DNA of 34,721 nt from an uncultured Streptomyces sp. (GCA_946480485.1 CAMLJW010000002.1:1-34721), one strand, 5' to 3'. Shown: positions 1-7,478, counted from the stretch's first letter. The notes: generated from the sequence alone by a model not told the origin. Numbers and translations are program-made.

Positions 1-490
1 CGGATTGATCCCACTGGTTACGTATGGATCACGGTGAGCGCTCAGGGTGGCGCTCAGGGGGCTGGTCCCGTTATGACGTCCGCTCAGGAAGACGCACAGC
101 ATGTCCTCCTCTCGGGGAAGGGTCAGGCGGTCGTCGGCCAGGTCGACGGCGATGCGCACGGCGCCGACGAGTGGGTCGCCGGCGGCCGGGACGTGTCTCG
201 CGTAGGGCAATCGGTCCGTCAGGGCGTCCCGCAGTGGGGCGCTAAGGGGCTCGCCCATCTTGAACAGTCCGCCCGTGAGGGCGACTTGGACCTGTCCGGA
301 CGAGGTTTCCTCCTCGGCGGGGCAGACCGCGGCGGCCGAGTCGGCGATGTGCCGGGCGGCCTCGGCCAGGATGCCCGGCCGCCATGGCATCGCCTTCGGC
401 ACAGTCGGCCACGTCGGGTGCGAAGGACGCGAGTACGGCGGGGCGGTCGGTACGCGGGTAGAGCTGCCCCGGCCACGTGGAGACGGGACC
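1..490 (-). pseudogene. BadF/BadG/BcrA/BcrD-type N-acetylglucosamine kinase, C-terminal part, frameshifted
   Basis: Reading the minus strand, one frame carries PAVLASFAPDVADCAEGDAM and a second frame continues with ILAEAARHIADSAAAV and then VALTGGLFKMGEPL and VPAAGDPLVGAVRIA. These are characteristic of the C-terminal half of the BadF/BadG ATPase family that includes N-acetylglucosamine kinases. The two frames join if one C is removed from the CCC run at 374-376, restoring GDAMAAGILAEAARH, so a single-base insertion is the simplest lesion. The 5' half with the ATP-binding lobe is not visible beyond about 490, where a separate plus-strand ORF begins. The reading frame stays open to the left edge, so the true C terminus lies outside. 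The family is normally about 320 residues and only about 160 codons remain here. A sequencing error could explain the frameshift but not the missing N-terminal half. Confidence 0.7.
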
Positions 491-559
491 GAACCTCCCC
501 GCCGCGGGAGCTCCGAGATCCGGGTGTCGGGGACGAAGGGTGGACCAAGGATGATGACC

Positions 560-667
560 ATGGCGGAGTGGTTTGACCACTGGACGGAACAAGCTCCCCT
601 CCTTCCAGGTGACCGGCTGCGTGATCTGCTCGACCGACTCGAAGATCTCGACGAGGAGGAAGAGTAG
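560..667 (+). CDS. small acidic hypothetical protein, 35 aa
   Basis: The short ORF from ATG 560 gives MAEWFDHWTEQAPLLPGDRL followed by an amphipathic leucine/arginine/aspartate stretch and a terminal run of glutamates. In-frame ATGs also lie at 551 and 554. The AAGG at 547-550 sits nine bases before ATG 560, which favours the third ATG. The product is strongly acidic, helical-looking and has no signal peptide. I do not recognise a family. It lies between the broken kinase on the other strand and uracil-DNA glycosylase on the same strand, 77 bases upstream of the latter. Codon choice is only moderately GC-rich at third positions, so it could be a true small gene or a chance ORF. Confidence 0.4.
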   Translation: MAEWFDHWTEQAPLLPGDRLRDLLDRLEDLDEEEE

Positions 668-744
668 CCGCCAGGAGCGGCGGCCGTGCGTGAGGGCTTC
701 TGTGTTTATGCCGGGCACGGCGCGTACCAGTAGAGTGACGCGCC

Positions 745-1422
745 GTGGCACCACGACCCTTGTATGAACTAGTTGAAGCAGGCTGGGCGAAGGCTCTTGA
801 ACCTGTGGCCGAACGCATCGCGGCCATGGGGGACTTCCTCCGGGCCGAGATAGCGGCGGGCCGGACCTATCTTCCGTCCGGGGCGAATGTCCTGCGGGCC
901 TTCCAGCAGCCCTTCGATGACGTCCGGGTCCTGATGGTCGGTCAGGATCCCTACCCCACACCGGGGATGGCCATCGGGTTGAGTTTCGCGGTCTCGCCCG
1001 AGGTGCGTTCGTTGCCGGGAAGTCTGGAGAACATCTTCCGGGAGATGCAGTCCGACCTCGGGCTGCCCAGGCCGTCGAACGGTGATCTGACGCCCTGGAC
1101 GCAGCAGGGTGTGCTGCTGCTCAACAGGGCGTTGACGACAGCCCCGCGCAAGCCCGCGGCGCACCGGGGCAAGGGCTGGGAAGAGGTCACCGAGCAGGCG
1201 ATACGGGCGTTGGCCGCACGTGGTAAACCGCTGGTGTCGGTCCTGTGGGGGCGTGACGCACGTAATCTGCGGCCGTTGCTGGGGGATCTTCCGGCGATTG
1301 AGTCGGCGCACCCGTCTCCGATGTCGGCGGACCGGGGCTTCTTCGGTTCGCGTCCGTTCAGCCGGGCCAACGACCTGCTGACGCGTCAGGGTGCCCAGCC
1401 GGTGGACTGGCGACTGACATAG
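745..1422 (+). CDS. ung: uracil-DNA glycosylase (family 1)
   Basis: The 225-residue product matches family 1 uracil-DNA glycosylase in length and motifs. The water-activating loop GQDPYP lies at residues 66-71 with catalytic Asp68. The DNA-intercalation loop HPSPMS lies at 189-194, with Met where most family members have Leu. LLLNRALT in the middle corresponds to the uracil-pocket strand. It removes uracil from DNA to start base-excision repair, which matters in a high-GC genome where cytosine deamination is frequent. The start is GTG 745 with only a weak ribosome site, so the exact start is less certain than the identity. Streptomyces often carry two ung paralogues. No operon partner is evident. 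Confidence 0.95.
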   Translation: MAPRPLYELVEAGWAKALEPVAERIAAMGDFLRAEIAAGRTYLPSGANVLRAFQQPFDDVRVLMVGQDPYPTPGMAIGLSFAVSPEVRSLPGSLENIFREMQSDLGLPRPSNGDLTPWTQQGVLLLNRALTTAPRKPAAHRGKGWEEVTEQAIRALAARGKPLVSVLWGRDARNLRPLLGDLPAIESAHPSPMSADRGFFGSRPFSRANDLLTRQGAQPVDWRLT

Positions 1423-1451
1423 GGCGGGGTGCGCGTGATGGCTTGGAGGAT

Positions 1452-1474
1452 GGCGGCCCCTTGCCTGGGGCGCC
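1452..1474 (+). terminator. possible terminator after ung
   Basis: GGCGGCCCC and GGGGCGCC form an imperfect GC-rich stem with one bulge and a 6-nt loop, 30 bases after the ung stop. There is no U-tract, as is usual in Streptomyces. Weakly supported. Confidence 0.35.
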
Positions 1475-1713
1475 GGCCAGTTCCAGGGAGGTGAAGCAGG
1501 AGTGACTCCGGGAATCCCCGTAGAGTGCGTAAAGCGTGGCGGCGGTGGCAGCGGAGGGTATGGATCCGATAAGGAACCGGGCAACGAGTATCAGCCCGGG
1601 CGCCCTGCCGCAGGCGGAGTAATGGCCAAGGCGGCTGTATCGTGCTCACCTATGCAACGGGAGTTGCGACGCCTGCCACCGGGACTGTCCAAGCGTCCAG
1701 GTGATCAAGTGAG

Positions 1714-1817
1714 TGAACCCTTTTCATCCTCCTGGTCTGACAGCCCTCGAAGGGGAGCTGACCTGCGGTGATCCTGTTCCGTGTCACCCGCAGAGCCCCA
1801 AGGATGAAAAGGGTTCA
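1714..1817. repeat. 104-bp element with 17-bp perfect terminal inverted repeats and two internal hairpins
   Basis: The left arm is TGAACCCTTTTCATCCT at 1714-1730 and the right arm is its exact reverse complement at 1801-1817. Inside, CAGCCCT at 1741-1747 pairs with AGGGGAGCTG ending at 1760 (one bulge). CTGCGGTGA at 1763-1771 pairs with TCACCCGCAG at 1784-1793 (one bulge). The fold is therefore a long stem closing two hairpins. The arms are AT-rich for this genome. TGAG occurs at 1710-1713 and 1819-1822, one base out of perfect register as a target duplication. It lies 20 bases past the stop of the minus-strand secreted-protein gene and downstream of ung. It could be a MITE-like insertion, an unusually large bidirectional terminator, or a structured RNA. 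Confidence 0.6.
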
Positions 1818-1837
1818 ATGAGCTCTTTTCTGGTCAA

Positions 1838-2141
1838 CTACCTTTCAATGCACATCACGGTCAACTCATATTCGTCCGCGCGTCCTGGTCCGAGCAAGCT
1901 GCCGGGAATGCGCTGGGCGGCTCCGACCGGTCCTCCATAGTCCATGCCGTTTTGCTCGCACTCCCGCTTCCCAACCTCCTGCGCCTCCTGCTCTGTAAGC
2001 CCCCTGACCGTTCGGTGGTGTACATCGCCGGGCGCCGCGTTGGCCACCGCGGCGATACCGCCTCCGGCCACTAACGGCCACCGCGGTGCCGATCACGGCC
2101 CGTTTGATCCATTGGGGACTGCGGGTATGTGCTGCCGTCAT
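1838..2141 (-). pseudogene. small secreted protein, interrupted by a one-base frameshift
   Basis: From ATG 2141, preceded by a GAAGGGA ribosome site, the minus strand reads MTAAHTRSPQWIKRAVIGTA and then leaves frame. The next frame reads GGGIAAVANAAPGDVHHRTV, continues with a soluble domain containing two cysteines (KRECEQNG and TVMCIER), and stops at 1838. Dropping one base near 2072 joins the two into one 100-residue protein. Its N terminus is a textbook signal peptide: basic WIKR, a hydrophobic stretch, and an ANAAPG cleavage region. Starting instead at GTG 2071 would give a secretory hydrophobic segment with no basic N-region, which is less plausible. I do not recognise the mature domain. 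Either a recent pseudogene or a base-calling error. Confidence 0.65.
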
Positions 2142-2198
2142 GTCTGGTCCCTTCGGCTCTGGTTGCGGCCTCGTTTCCTGAAGCCACGTCAGTTTTAA

Positions 2199-2227
2199 CG
2201 TACAAGAGGATCTTCGACCAGAGTCAA
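2199..2227 (-). promoter_or_regulatory. possible promoter for the secreted-protein gene
   Basis: On the minus strand TTGACT (2227-2222) is followed after 17 bases by TGTACG (2204-2199), about 60 bases before ATG 2141. The -35 is near consensus and the -10 is weak. Confidence 0.35.
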
Positions 2228-2476
2228 ATATCCCGACGTCAAGGTGGCGACGCTCCGGTGAGCGCTGTACGTCCGCCAGACGTCGGAGAGCCGCCTGGTA
2301 TCCGGTAGGTGGCAGGCCAGCCACCATCACGACCAGTGGGACCGCTCCGGCCGATCTTGCGCGACTCGTGCACGTTGTCGGGTACATCGCCGAGACCGGG
2401 TCGTGAGCATCGAACAAGGCCACCATCACCGTTCGGACCGCGTCGACCGGTTCCTCGCTTCGGGTCGCTGCCGCAA

Positions 2477-2613
2477 GTGTCAGCGAGCGGCGTCTTCGGC
2501 GCGTGACGCCGGCGGTCCCGCGTGCGCCCATGATCCGCTTCACTCGCTTGCGGTTGACCGCCCTCCCGGCCGCCGCAGCTCGGCGTGCACGGCGTCTCCC
2601 TACTGCCGTACAG
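2477..2613 (-). mobile_element. IS3-family transposase (OrfB) remnant
   Basis: The minus strand encodes VNRKRVKRIMGARGTAGVTR followed by RRRRSLT, the sequence pattern of the HTH_21 region in IS3-family OrfB transposases (typically YGxxRVHAELR..VNRKRVxRLMRxxGI). The preceding YGSR is in a different frame, and VHAEL would need a third, so the scar holds at least two frame breaks in about 135 bases. Nothing of the rve integrase core (DDE) is visible on either side, and no terminal repeats were found. It sits between the secreted-protein locus and the BNR gene and marks an old insertion. Confidence 0.6.
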
Positions 2614-2705
2614 GCATGGCCGATCAACCGGTGGTCGCGGGACCCACCGAGAGTGATACGTCCACCGAGACCGATACGTCCGCTGACGACCGGGGGCGCC
2701 GGGGC

Positions 2706-3791
2706 TCAGTCGACGACCGCGGCGCGTACGCACAACACGTCCGGCAGATGGGACGCCAACTGCAGCCAGCTGTCCCCGTCGTCGTCCGACGCGTACACCT
2801 CCCCATTGCGATTGCCGAAGTACACGCCCGCCGGGTCCGCGTCGTCCGTGCGCAGCGCGTCGCGCAGCACCGTGCCGTAGTGGTCGTCCCGGGGGAGTCC
2901 CTTGGAGAGCGGCTCCCAGGTCTTGCCCGCGTCCGTCGTGCGGAAGACGCGGCATCGGTGGTCGGCGGGGACCCGGTCCGTGTCGGCGGTGATGGGGAAC
3001 ACATAAGCCGTGTCGCCGCGGTGCGGGTGGGTGGCCGCGGCGAAGCCGAACGTGGACGGCAGGCCCTCTCCGATGTCCGTCCAGTGCGCTCCCGCGTCGT
3101 CGCTCCGGTAGACACCCCAGTGGTTCTGCAGATATAGCCGGTCCGGGTTGGCCGCGTCCTTCGCGATCTTGTGCACGCACTGGCCGAACTCCGGGTTCGG
3201 ATCGGGCAGGAACACGGCGGAGACACCGGAGTTGGAGGGCTGCCAGCGCTTCCCGCCGTCCTTGGTGCGGAAGACGCCGGCCGTGGAGACGGCGACCGTC
3301 ACCGCGTCGGGGTCGCGCTCGTCGGTGATGACGGAGTGCAGACCCTCTCCGCCGCCTCCCGGCATCCACTGCGAGCGCGTCGGATGCTCCCACAGGGGGC
3401 GGACGAGTTCGAAGGTCTCGCCGCGGTCCTCCGAACGGTACAACGCAGCCGGTTCCGTCCCCGCGTACACCACGTCCGGCTCGGCCGCCGCCGGGTGCAG
3501 CTGCCACACCCGCTCCAGTGAAGCCCCCGTGTCCTGGGGGAACTTGACCGCCGGCTTGGCCGGTTCGGTCCATGTGCGGCCCAGGTCGTCGGAGTGGAAT
3601 ACGGACGGCCCCCAATGCGCACTGTCACCGCCGACGAGGAGCCGCGGCACGTCACCGCGGGTGTCGATGGCCACCGCGTAGATCGCCTGCGCGTTGAAGT
3701 ACGGGCTGTCGTCGAACCTCCAGGCGCTGCCGCGCCGCCGCGCGACGAACAGTCCCTTGCGTGTGCCTACGGTGAGCAGTACGTCGGCCAT
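2706..3791 (-). CDS. BNR/Asp-box repeat beta-propeller protein (exo-alpha-sialidase-like fold)
   Basis: The 361-residue product carries about six Asp boxes of the S/T-x-D-x-G-x-x-W/F type: HSDDLGRTW, YRSEDRGETF, FRTKDGGKRW, YRSDDAGAHW, FRTTDAGKTW and YASDDDGDSW. Such repeats build six- or seven-bladed propellers found in sialidases and in many photosystem-assembly-like or WD/YVTN-like proteins of unknown activity. The catalytic arginine triad and Tyr/Glu pair of true sialidases were not recognisable, so enzymatic function is not claimed. There is no signal peptide: the protein begins MADVLLTVGTRKGLFVARR, a start common to this cytoplasmic group. ATG 3791 is chosen because GGAGGT lies seven bases upstream. 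The frame extends 22 codons further upstream without a better ribosome site. Confidence 0.85.
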   Translation of the reverse strand: MADVLLTVGTRKGLFVARRRGSAWRFDDSPYFNAQAIYAVAIDTRGDVPRLLVGGDSAHWGPSVFHSDDLGRTWTEPAKPAVKFPQDTGASLERVWQLHPAAAEPDVVYAGTEPAALYRSEDRGETFELVRPLWEHPTRSQWMPGGGGEGLHSVITDERDPDAVTVAVSTAGVFRTKDGGKRWQPSNSGVSAVFLPDPNPEFGQCVHKIAKDAANPDRLYLQNHWGVYRSDDAGAHWTDIGEGLPSTFGFAAATHPHRGDTAYVFPITADTDRVPADHRCRVFRTTDAGKTWEPLSKGLPRDDHYGTVLRDALRTDDADPAGVYFGNRNGEVYASDDDGDSWLQLASHLPDVLCVRAAVVD

Positions 3792-4373
3792 GCCGACCAC
3801 CTCCGGACGTCTTTGTCTCAGATATGGGCCAGTCTGCACCTCGGCACTGACAATCACCCCTGGACACGCTGTCAGGGCTGGTCAAAGCGTTCTGTGGTCG
3901 TCGGCAGTGTGCGGAACGTCTCCGTCCGAGCATCTGGGCGGCCTCTCCAGCAGGGGAGGGGCGCACTGGCGCGTCGGGTGAGGAGGAGGGGCGTTCGCTG
4001 GCCGTATTCCGGGGCCGGACGGTGTGACCGTGGCGATGGCGGCGTAGTCCGCTGCGGCGCCGCAGCGACGAACCGGAGCCCTGGGTCGTACGCGCCGTCT
4101 GGACCCTGGACCTGGCCGCAGGGTTGCTCGTCGGCCCGGGACCGCGTGATCGGTCGAGCACAGCCCCGCAACGGCAGCGTGCCCAGTGACACCCCGTCCC
4201 CGCGCTGCTCAGCGAGAAGGCGCCCGGTTCCCGGGCGACGGCGGCGTCCGGCGCCGAACGGGAACGCGGGCTGAGCAGCGGGGGTGGGACGAGACGGGCC
4301 AGTATGATTTCGGGCGGCTACCAAGAGGTGTCATGCCTGTCGAAGGCCGCCCGGCTCGGCTACGTGCCGCGCG
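3792..4373. other. 582-base stretch without a recognisable gene; 18-bp perfect palindrome
   Basis: No ORF here has both a plausible start and a recognisable product. A perfect 18-bp palindrome, CGCTGCGGCGCCGCAGCG, lies at 4050-4067. It could bind a dimeric protein or act as a cruciform or terminator. The region lies upstream of the BNR gene and downstream of the ferredoxin reductase gene, both on the minus strand, so it should hold the BNR promoter and the fpr terminator. Confidence 0.5.
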
Positions 4374-5723
4374 TCACGATGCCGGGGTACGCGACGCCGC
4401 CAGCAGCGAGTCCCAGTCCGGCAGCTTCACCACACCGCGCCCCAGCGAGGCGCCGAGCTCCGCCTCGGCCCGCTCGATCGCCCGCCATCCGGACCACTCG
4501 ACCGGCCGCAGTCCTGAACCACGGAGCAGCGTGAGCGGATCGTCAGGCAGCTCCCGCCGGACGAGCACCGGAGCGTCCTCCAACAGCGAGGTCACCGTCT
4601 CCTTCGCGCACGGCCGGTTGGTCCCGATCACGCCCGTCGGACCGCGCTTGATCCACCCCGCCACGTACTCGCCCGGGGCCACCGAGCCGTCGCGCAGGAC
4701 CCGCCCCGCGAGATGCGGCACGGTGCCGTGCTCCGCGTCGAACGGCAGCCCCTCCAGCGGCACTCCGCGGTAGCCGACCGAGCGCAGGACCAGCTGCGCG
4801 TCGATGTCCTCGTACCGCCCCGTGCCCGTTACTGCGCCGTGGCCGTCCGGCAGCGTCCGCTCGAAGCGCACCGCACCCACGCGCCCCCCAGCGGCGCGCA
4901 GCTCGACGGGACGCAGGAAGAAGCGCAGCCGGATCCGCCGGGAGCCGCCCCGCGGCGGATGGGTGGCCCAGCCGCGCAGCACCTCGATGTTGCGGCGCTG
5001 GGCGGCGGGCAGGCCCGAGGGATCGGCGTACGCCGGGTCGAGCGCCAACTCCTCGGGATCCACGACCACGTCGGTGTCCGTCAGGGCGCCCAGCTCCCGC
5101 AGCTCCTTGGTGGTGAAGCGGGCCTGCGACGGGCCGCGCCGGCCCACCATCTGGATGTCCCGCACCCGGCTGTGGCTCAGCGCGGCGAGTGCCGCCTGCG
5201 GCATGTCTGTGGGGCTCAGCTCCGCGGCACCACGGGCCAGCATGCGGGTCACGTCCACCGCGACGTTCCCCACGCCGACGACGACCGCCGCCCGCGCGCC
5301 GTGTACGAAGCCCTCGGACACGGCGTCCGGGTGCGCGCTGTACCAGGACACGAACTCGGTCGCCGACCAGCTTCCCGGCAGCTCCTCGCCCGGCACCCCG
5401 AGACGCCGGTCGGCGGCGGCGCCCACGCAGTACACGACCGCGTGGTACAGCTTCCGCAGCCGGGCGGTGGGCACCCCGCCGGGGCCGACCTGGACGCCGC
5501 CCACGAACCTCACCCGCTCGTGCTCCAGCACCGTACGCAGGTTGTTCTGCAGGGACTTGATCTTCTCGTGGTCCGGGGCCACGCCGTAGCGCACCAGCCC
5601 GTACGGGCATGGCAGCCGGTCCAGGACGTCCACCGTTATTCCGGGCACCCGGCTCTGCTGGACGAGAGTCTGTGCGGAGTAGACCCCGCTCGGCCCTGAG
5701 CCGACCACGGCGACGTGCAGCAC
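4374..5723 (-). CDS. fprA: FprA-type ferredoxin/adrenodoxin-NADP+ reductase (FAD/NADP-binding)
   Basis: The 449-residue protein matches the adrenodoxin-reductase-like FprA family, which passes electrons from NADPH to ferredoxins, for example for cytochromes P450. The FAD-binding GSGPSG is at residues 8-13, followed by the family signature PYGLVRYGVAPDHEKIK at about 40-56. The NADP-binding glycine motif VVVGVGNVAVD is at 147-157, QMVGRRGPSQARFT lies further on, and AGWIKRGPTGVIGTN near the C terminus contacts the flavin. GTG 5723 is taken as start because GGAAGGAG lies about seven bases upstream and the Rossmann strand begins at residue 3. The frame is open far upstream but without domain content. 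The gene is monocistronic as far as can be seen, with no ferredoxin or P450 beside it. Confidence 0.9.
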   Translation of the reverse strand: MLHVAVVGSGPSGVYSAQTLVQQSRVPGITVDVLDRLPCPYGLVRYGVAPDHEKIKSLQNNLRTVLEHERVRFVGGVQVGPGGVPTARLRKLYHAVVYCVGAAADRRLGVPGEELPGSWSATEFVSWYSAHPDAVSEGFVHGARAAVVVGVGNVAVDVTRMLARGAAELSPTDMPQAALAALSHSRVRDIQMVGRRGPSQARFTTKELRELGALTDTDVVVDPEELALDPAYADPSGLPAAQRRNIEVLRGWATHPPRGGSRRIRLRFFLRPVELRAAGGRVGAVRFERTLPDGHGAVTGTGRYEDIDAQLVLRSVGYRGVPLEGLPFDAEHGTVPHLAGRVLRDGSVAPGEYVAGWIKRGPTGVIGTNRPCAKETVTSLLEDAPVLVRRELPDDPLTLLRGSGLRPVEWSGWRAIERAEAELGASLGRGVVKLPDWDSLLAASRTPAS

Positions 5724-5896
5724 GGCGGAACTCCTTCCCCAACCAGAACGAGGAGATCGCTGATGGGTCCAGCATTGCACCGTGCCGGGCGCCACGGGAG
5801 GGAGCGCGCGCGGGGCTGCGCCGACGGAGTGCCGTGCTGGCGGCCCGCATGCGTGCCGCCCCGCAATGAATGTGATCATGCGGTTACGTTCTGTGT

Positions 5897-6424
5897 GTGC
5901 TGGAAGCGTCTTTTCTTGATCTCTCTGGTCGCCACCGACTCGATGGCGCGGTGTCCGTGTGGCCCGCATGGGAGGTGCGGGACCACCGCACCGCCACGAC
6001 GTGGTGCAACGTCCGGCTGGCCTTCGACGACGGCGCCCAGGTGGACCTGCTCGCCGTACTGTGTGACGGAGGCGTCTCCATCGAGGACGTATGCGCCCGG
6101 CCGCCGCTCTCGCTCGACGACCTGGCGGTGCTCCCGGACTGGATCGAGGGCCCGCTCCACGAGGCGTGCGGGGGCGCGGTCGAGCCTGCGGGCGCCGCTC
6201 TCGGCGACGAGAACCCGGAGAAGCGGCACGCGCGCCCGTCGTGGCCGCGCGGAATCGAGGGGCGGCGCGCAGTCGCGGACGTGTACCTCATGGCTCGGCA
6301 GGGCGAACGGGATCCTGTGCTGGCGGTGATGTGCGCGACCGGCCGCAGCCGCCGCGGGGCGCTCAGGCTGATCGCCGGGGCCCGGGACGCGGGCTTGCTG
6401 ACGCCGCGCCACGCCCGCCGGTGA
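5897..6424 (+). CDS. DUF6214-like hypothetical protein
   Basis: The 175-residue soluble protein contains SVWPAWEVRDHRTATTW, PPLSLDDLAVLPDWIEGPL and, at the C terminus, RSRRGALRLIAGARDAGLLT. This resembles a Streptomyces family I know as DUF6214, although the assignment is from memory. The C-terminal segment looks like a winged-helix-type 'step through a list' module (helix, turn, helix, then AGLLTPR). It has no signal peptide or membrane segment. GTG 5897 is the only nearby start ahead of the conserved part and its ribosome site is poor. It is divergent from fprA with 173 bases between the starts. Function unknown. Confidence 0.75.
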   Translation: MLEASFLDLSGRHRLDGAVSVWPAWEVRDHRTATTWCNVRLAFDDGAQVDLLAVLCDGGVSIEDVCARPPLSLDDLAVLPDWIEGPLHEACGGAVEPAGAALGDENPEKRHARPSWPRGIEGRRAVADVYLMARQGERDPVLAVMCATGRSRRGALRLIAGARDAGLLTPRHARR

Positions 6425-6506
6425 GGATCCGGGTGGACATCCGCGTGCGCGGCTGCTTCGCATGCGTGGCTGCCTGACGTGCGTGGCTGCTGCAGGTGTG
6501 AACGAC

Positions 6507-6617
6507 ATGACCAAGGGCTTCGATGTCCTGAAGATCAGCGACCGGCGAACGGACCCGGCGGAGTGGGTCCGCATGCGTGAGCTGAACGTGCGGACGCAGC
6601 CGGATTACTTCGACTGA
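6507..6617 (+). CDS. short ORF, 36 aa, possibly a gene remnant
   Basis: ATG 6507 (or GTG 6498) gives MTKGFDVLKISDRRTDPAEW followed by a basic stretch ending in RTQPDYFD. The composition is protein-like and G/C-ending codons predominate. It ends inside the 3' end of the tetR gene on the opposite strand, a tail-to-tail overlap of 13 bases. The overlap falls in the 9-nt repeats that encode the TetR tail. I do not recognise the family. It could be a small real gene or the C-terminal stub of a larger lost one, since nothing upstream continues the frame. No clear ribosome site is present. Confidence 0.4.
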   Translation: MTKGFDVLKISDRRTDPAEWVRMRELNVRTQPDYFD

Positions 6618-7333
6618 TCGGACTGATCGGACTGGGCGGATTGTCTGGACTGGCCGGACTGGCCGGCCCCGTCCGCCGCACGGCTCTCCAGCGAGAAGAA
6701 CCGTGACAGGTTCTTGTCGCGCGTCTCGTCGGGCACCTCGGCGTCCGGCGGGACACCCAGCTTCCAGTCGAGTCGGTAGCGCCGGAACAGCTCGGCCCGC
6801 AGGACCGGCAGGGGCATGGGGGCACCCGGCACCAGAGCCGCGTAGACCGCGCCCATCAGCAGCGCGCGCAGCACCGGATAGTCTGCGGCGGCCTCCCGCG
6901 AACCGTACTGGGTGACGGTGTCGCTGAGCAGTTCCGCCAGGCGCTGCTGCTCCGCGCACCGCACGAACCCCTCGGCCTGCATGATGCCCGCCATGTGCTG
7001 GCGCATCAGCACGGGATGATGCCGGGCGAGGCCCAGGATCGCGTCGATGGCCCGCGCCATGAGCTCCCGGCCGTCCTCGGTGCGCGGCTCGCGCTCCAGC
7101 GCCTCCTGGAGCGTGCAGTGCATCAGCCGGTGGACAGCCGACTGCACCAGCTGCCGCTTGCCCGGGAAGTAGTACGAGACGAGACCGCGCGCCGAGCCCG
7201 CTCGGTCCGCGATGTCCCCAAGTGTTGTCGCCTCGTAACCCTGCTCGCTGACCAGCTCGAGCGCTGCCTGCAGAAGCTTTTCCCGGGAACGCCGCCGCAA
7301 CTCTTCATTGACCGAGCGGCTGCGGGGGGACAT
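6605..7333 (-). CDS. TetR/AcrR-family transcriptional regulator
   Basis: The 242-residue protein has the TetR N-terminal DNA-binding helix-turn-helix at about residues 15-60 (LLQAALELVSEQGYEATTLG, then ADRAGSARGLVSYYFPGKR) and a larger C-terminal ligand domain. ATG 7333 is supported by AGGAG six bases upstream. The frame opens 11 codons earlier, but that would start inside the operator. The C terminus ends in a low-complexity tail of repeated QS-x triplets (GQSGQSRQSAQSDQSDQSK) encoded by 9-nt repeats, which looks like a slippage-derived extension. A near-perfect 21-bp palindrome lies 14 bases upstream of the start, so autorepression is likely. No divergent partner gene remains beside it, so its regulon is not evident. 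Confidence 0.9.
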   Translation of the reverse strand: MSPRSRSVNEELRRRSREKLLQAALELVSEQGYEATTLGDIADRAGSARGLVSYYFPGKRQLVQSAVHRLMHCTLQEALEREPRTEDGRELMARAIDAILGLARHHPVLMRQHMAGIMQAEGFVRCAEQQRLAELLSDTVTQYGSREAAADYPVLRALLMGAVYAALVPGAPMPLPVLRAELFRRYRLDWKLGVPPDAEVPDETRDKNLSRFFSLESRAADGAGQSGQSRQSAQSDQSDQSK

Positions 7334-7346
7334 CCTGTACTCCTGC

Positions 7347-7367
7347 GTTGACTGGCTGCCAGCCAAC
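7347..7367. promoter_or_regulatory. palindromic operator of the TetR regulator
   Basis: The 21-bp sequence has arms GTTGaCTGGC and GCCAGcCAAC around a central T. One mismatched pair separates it from perfect dyad symmetry. It lies 14-34 bases upstream of the tetR start. A TATAGT -10 (minus strand, 7371-7366) abuts it, so binding would cover the transcription start. Confidence 0.65.
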
Positions 7368-7452
7368 TATACTCAGCGCGTCCGAGGCGGACCCTCCCAG
7401 GGCCCTCTTCGGGCTGCCGTCCGCCTGGGCGACGCGGGGGATCGTCCAGGCG

Positions 7453-7478
7453 GACCCTTGGATCAGGATCCAAGGGTC
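7453..7478 (-). terminator. strong hairpin, terminator of the HAD gene
   Basis: Twelve-base perfect arms, GACCCTTGGATC and GATCCAAGGGTC, flank an AG loop. The hairpin lies 79 bases beyond the HAD hydrolase stop. A second stem (GTCCGCCTGG 7419-7428 with CCAGGCGGAC 7446-7455) shares its last three bases with this one, so the two are mutually exclusive folds. Confidence 0.55.

Noticed and set aside
1502..1771. 89-residue plus-strand frame after ung
   Set aside because: Runs into the inverted-repeat element, has no recognisable motif and no good ribosome site.
3872..4324. 150-residue minus-strand frame and a plus-strand stretch WVVRAVWTLDLAAGLLVG
   Set aside because: Neither has a ribosome site or recognisable family; the plus-strand fragment is too short to support a gene.
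7348..7373. Plus-strand TTGACT and TATACT near the tetR operator
   Set aside because: Spacing is only 14 bases and no plus-strand gene follows; the match is explained by the operator dyad and the minus-strand -10.
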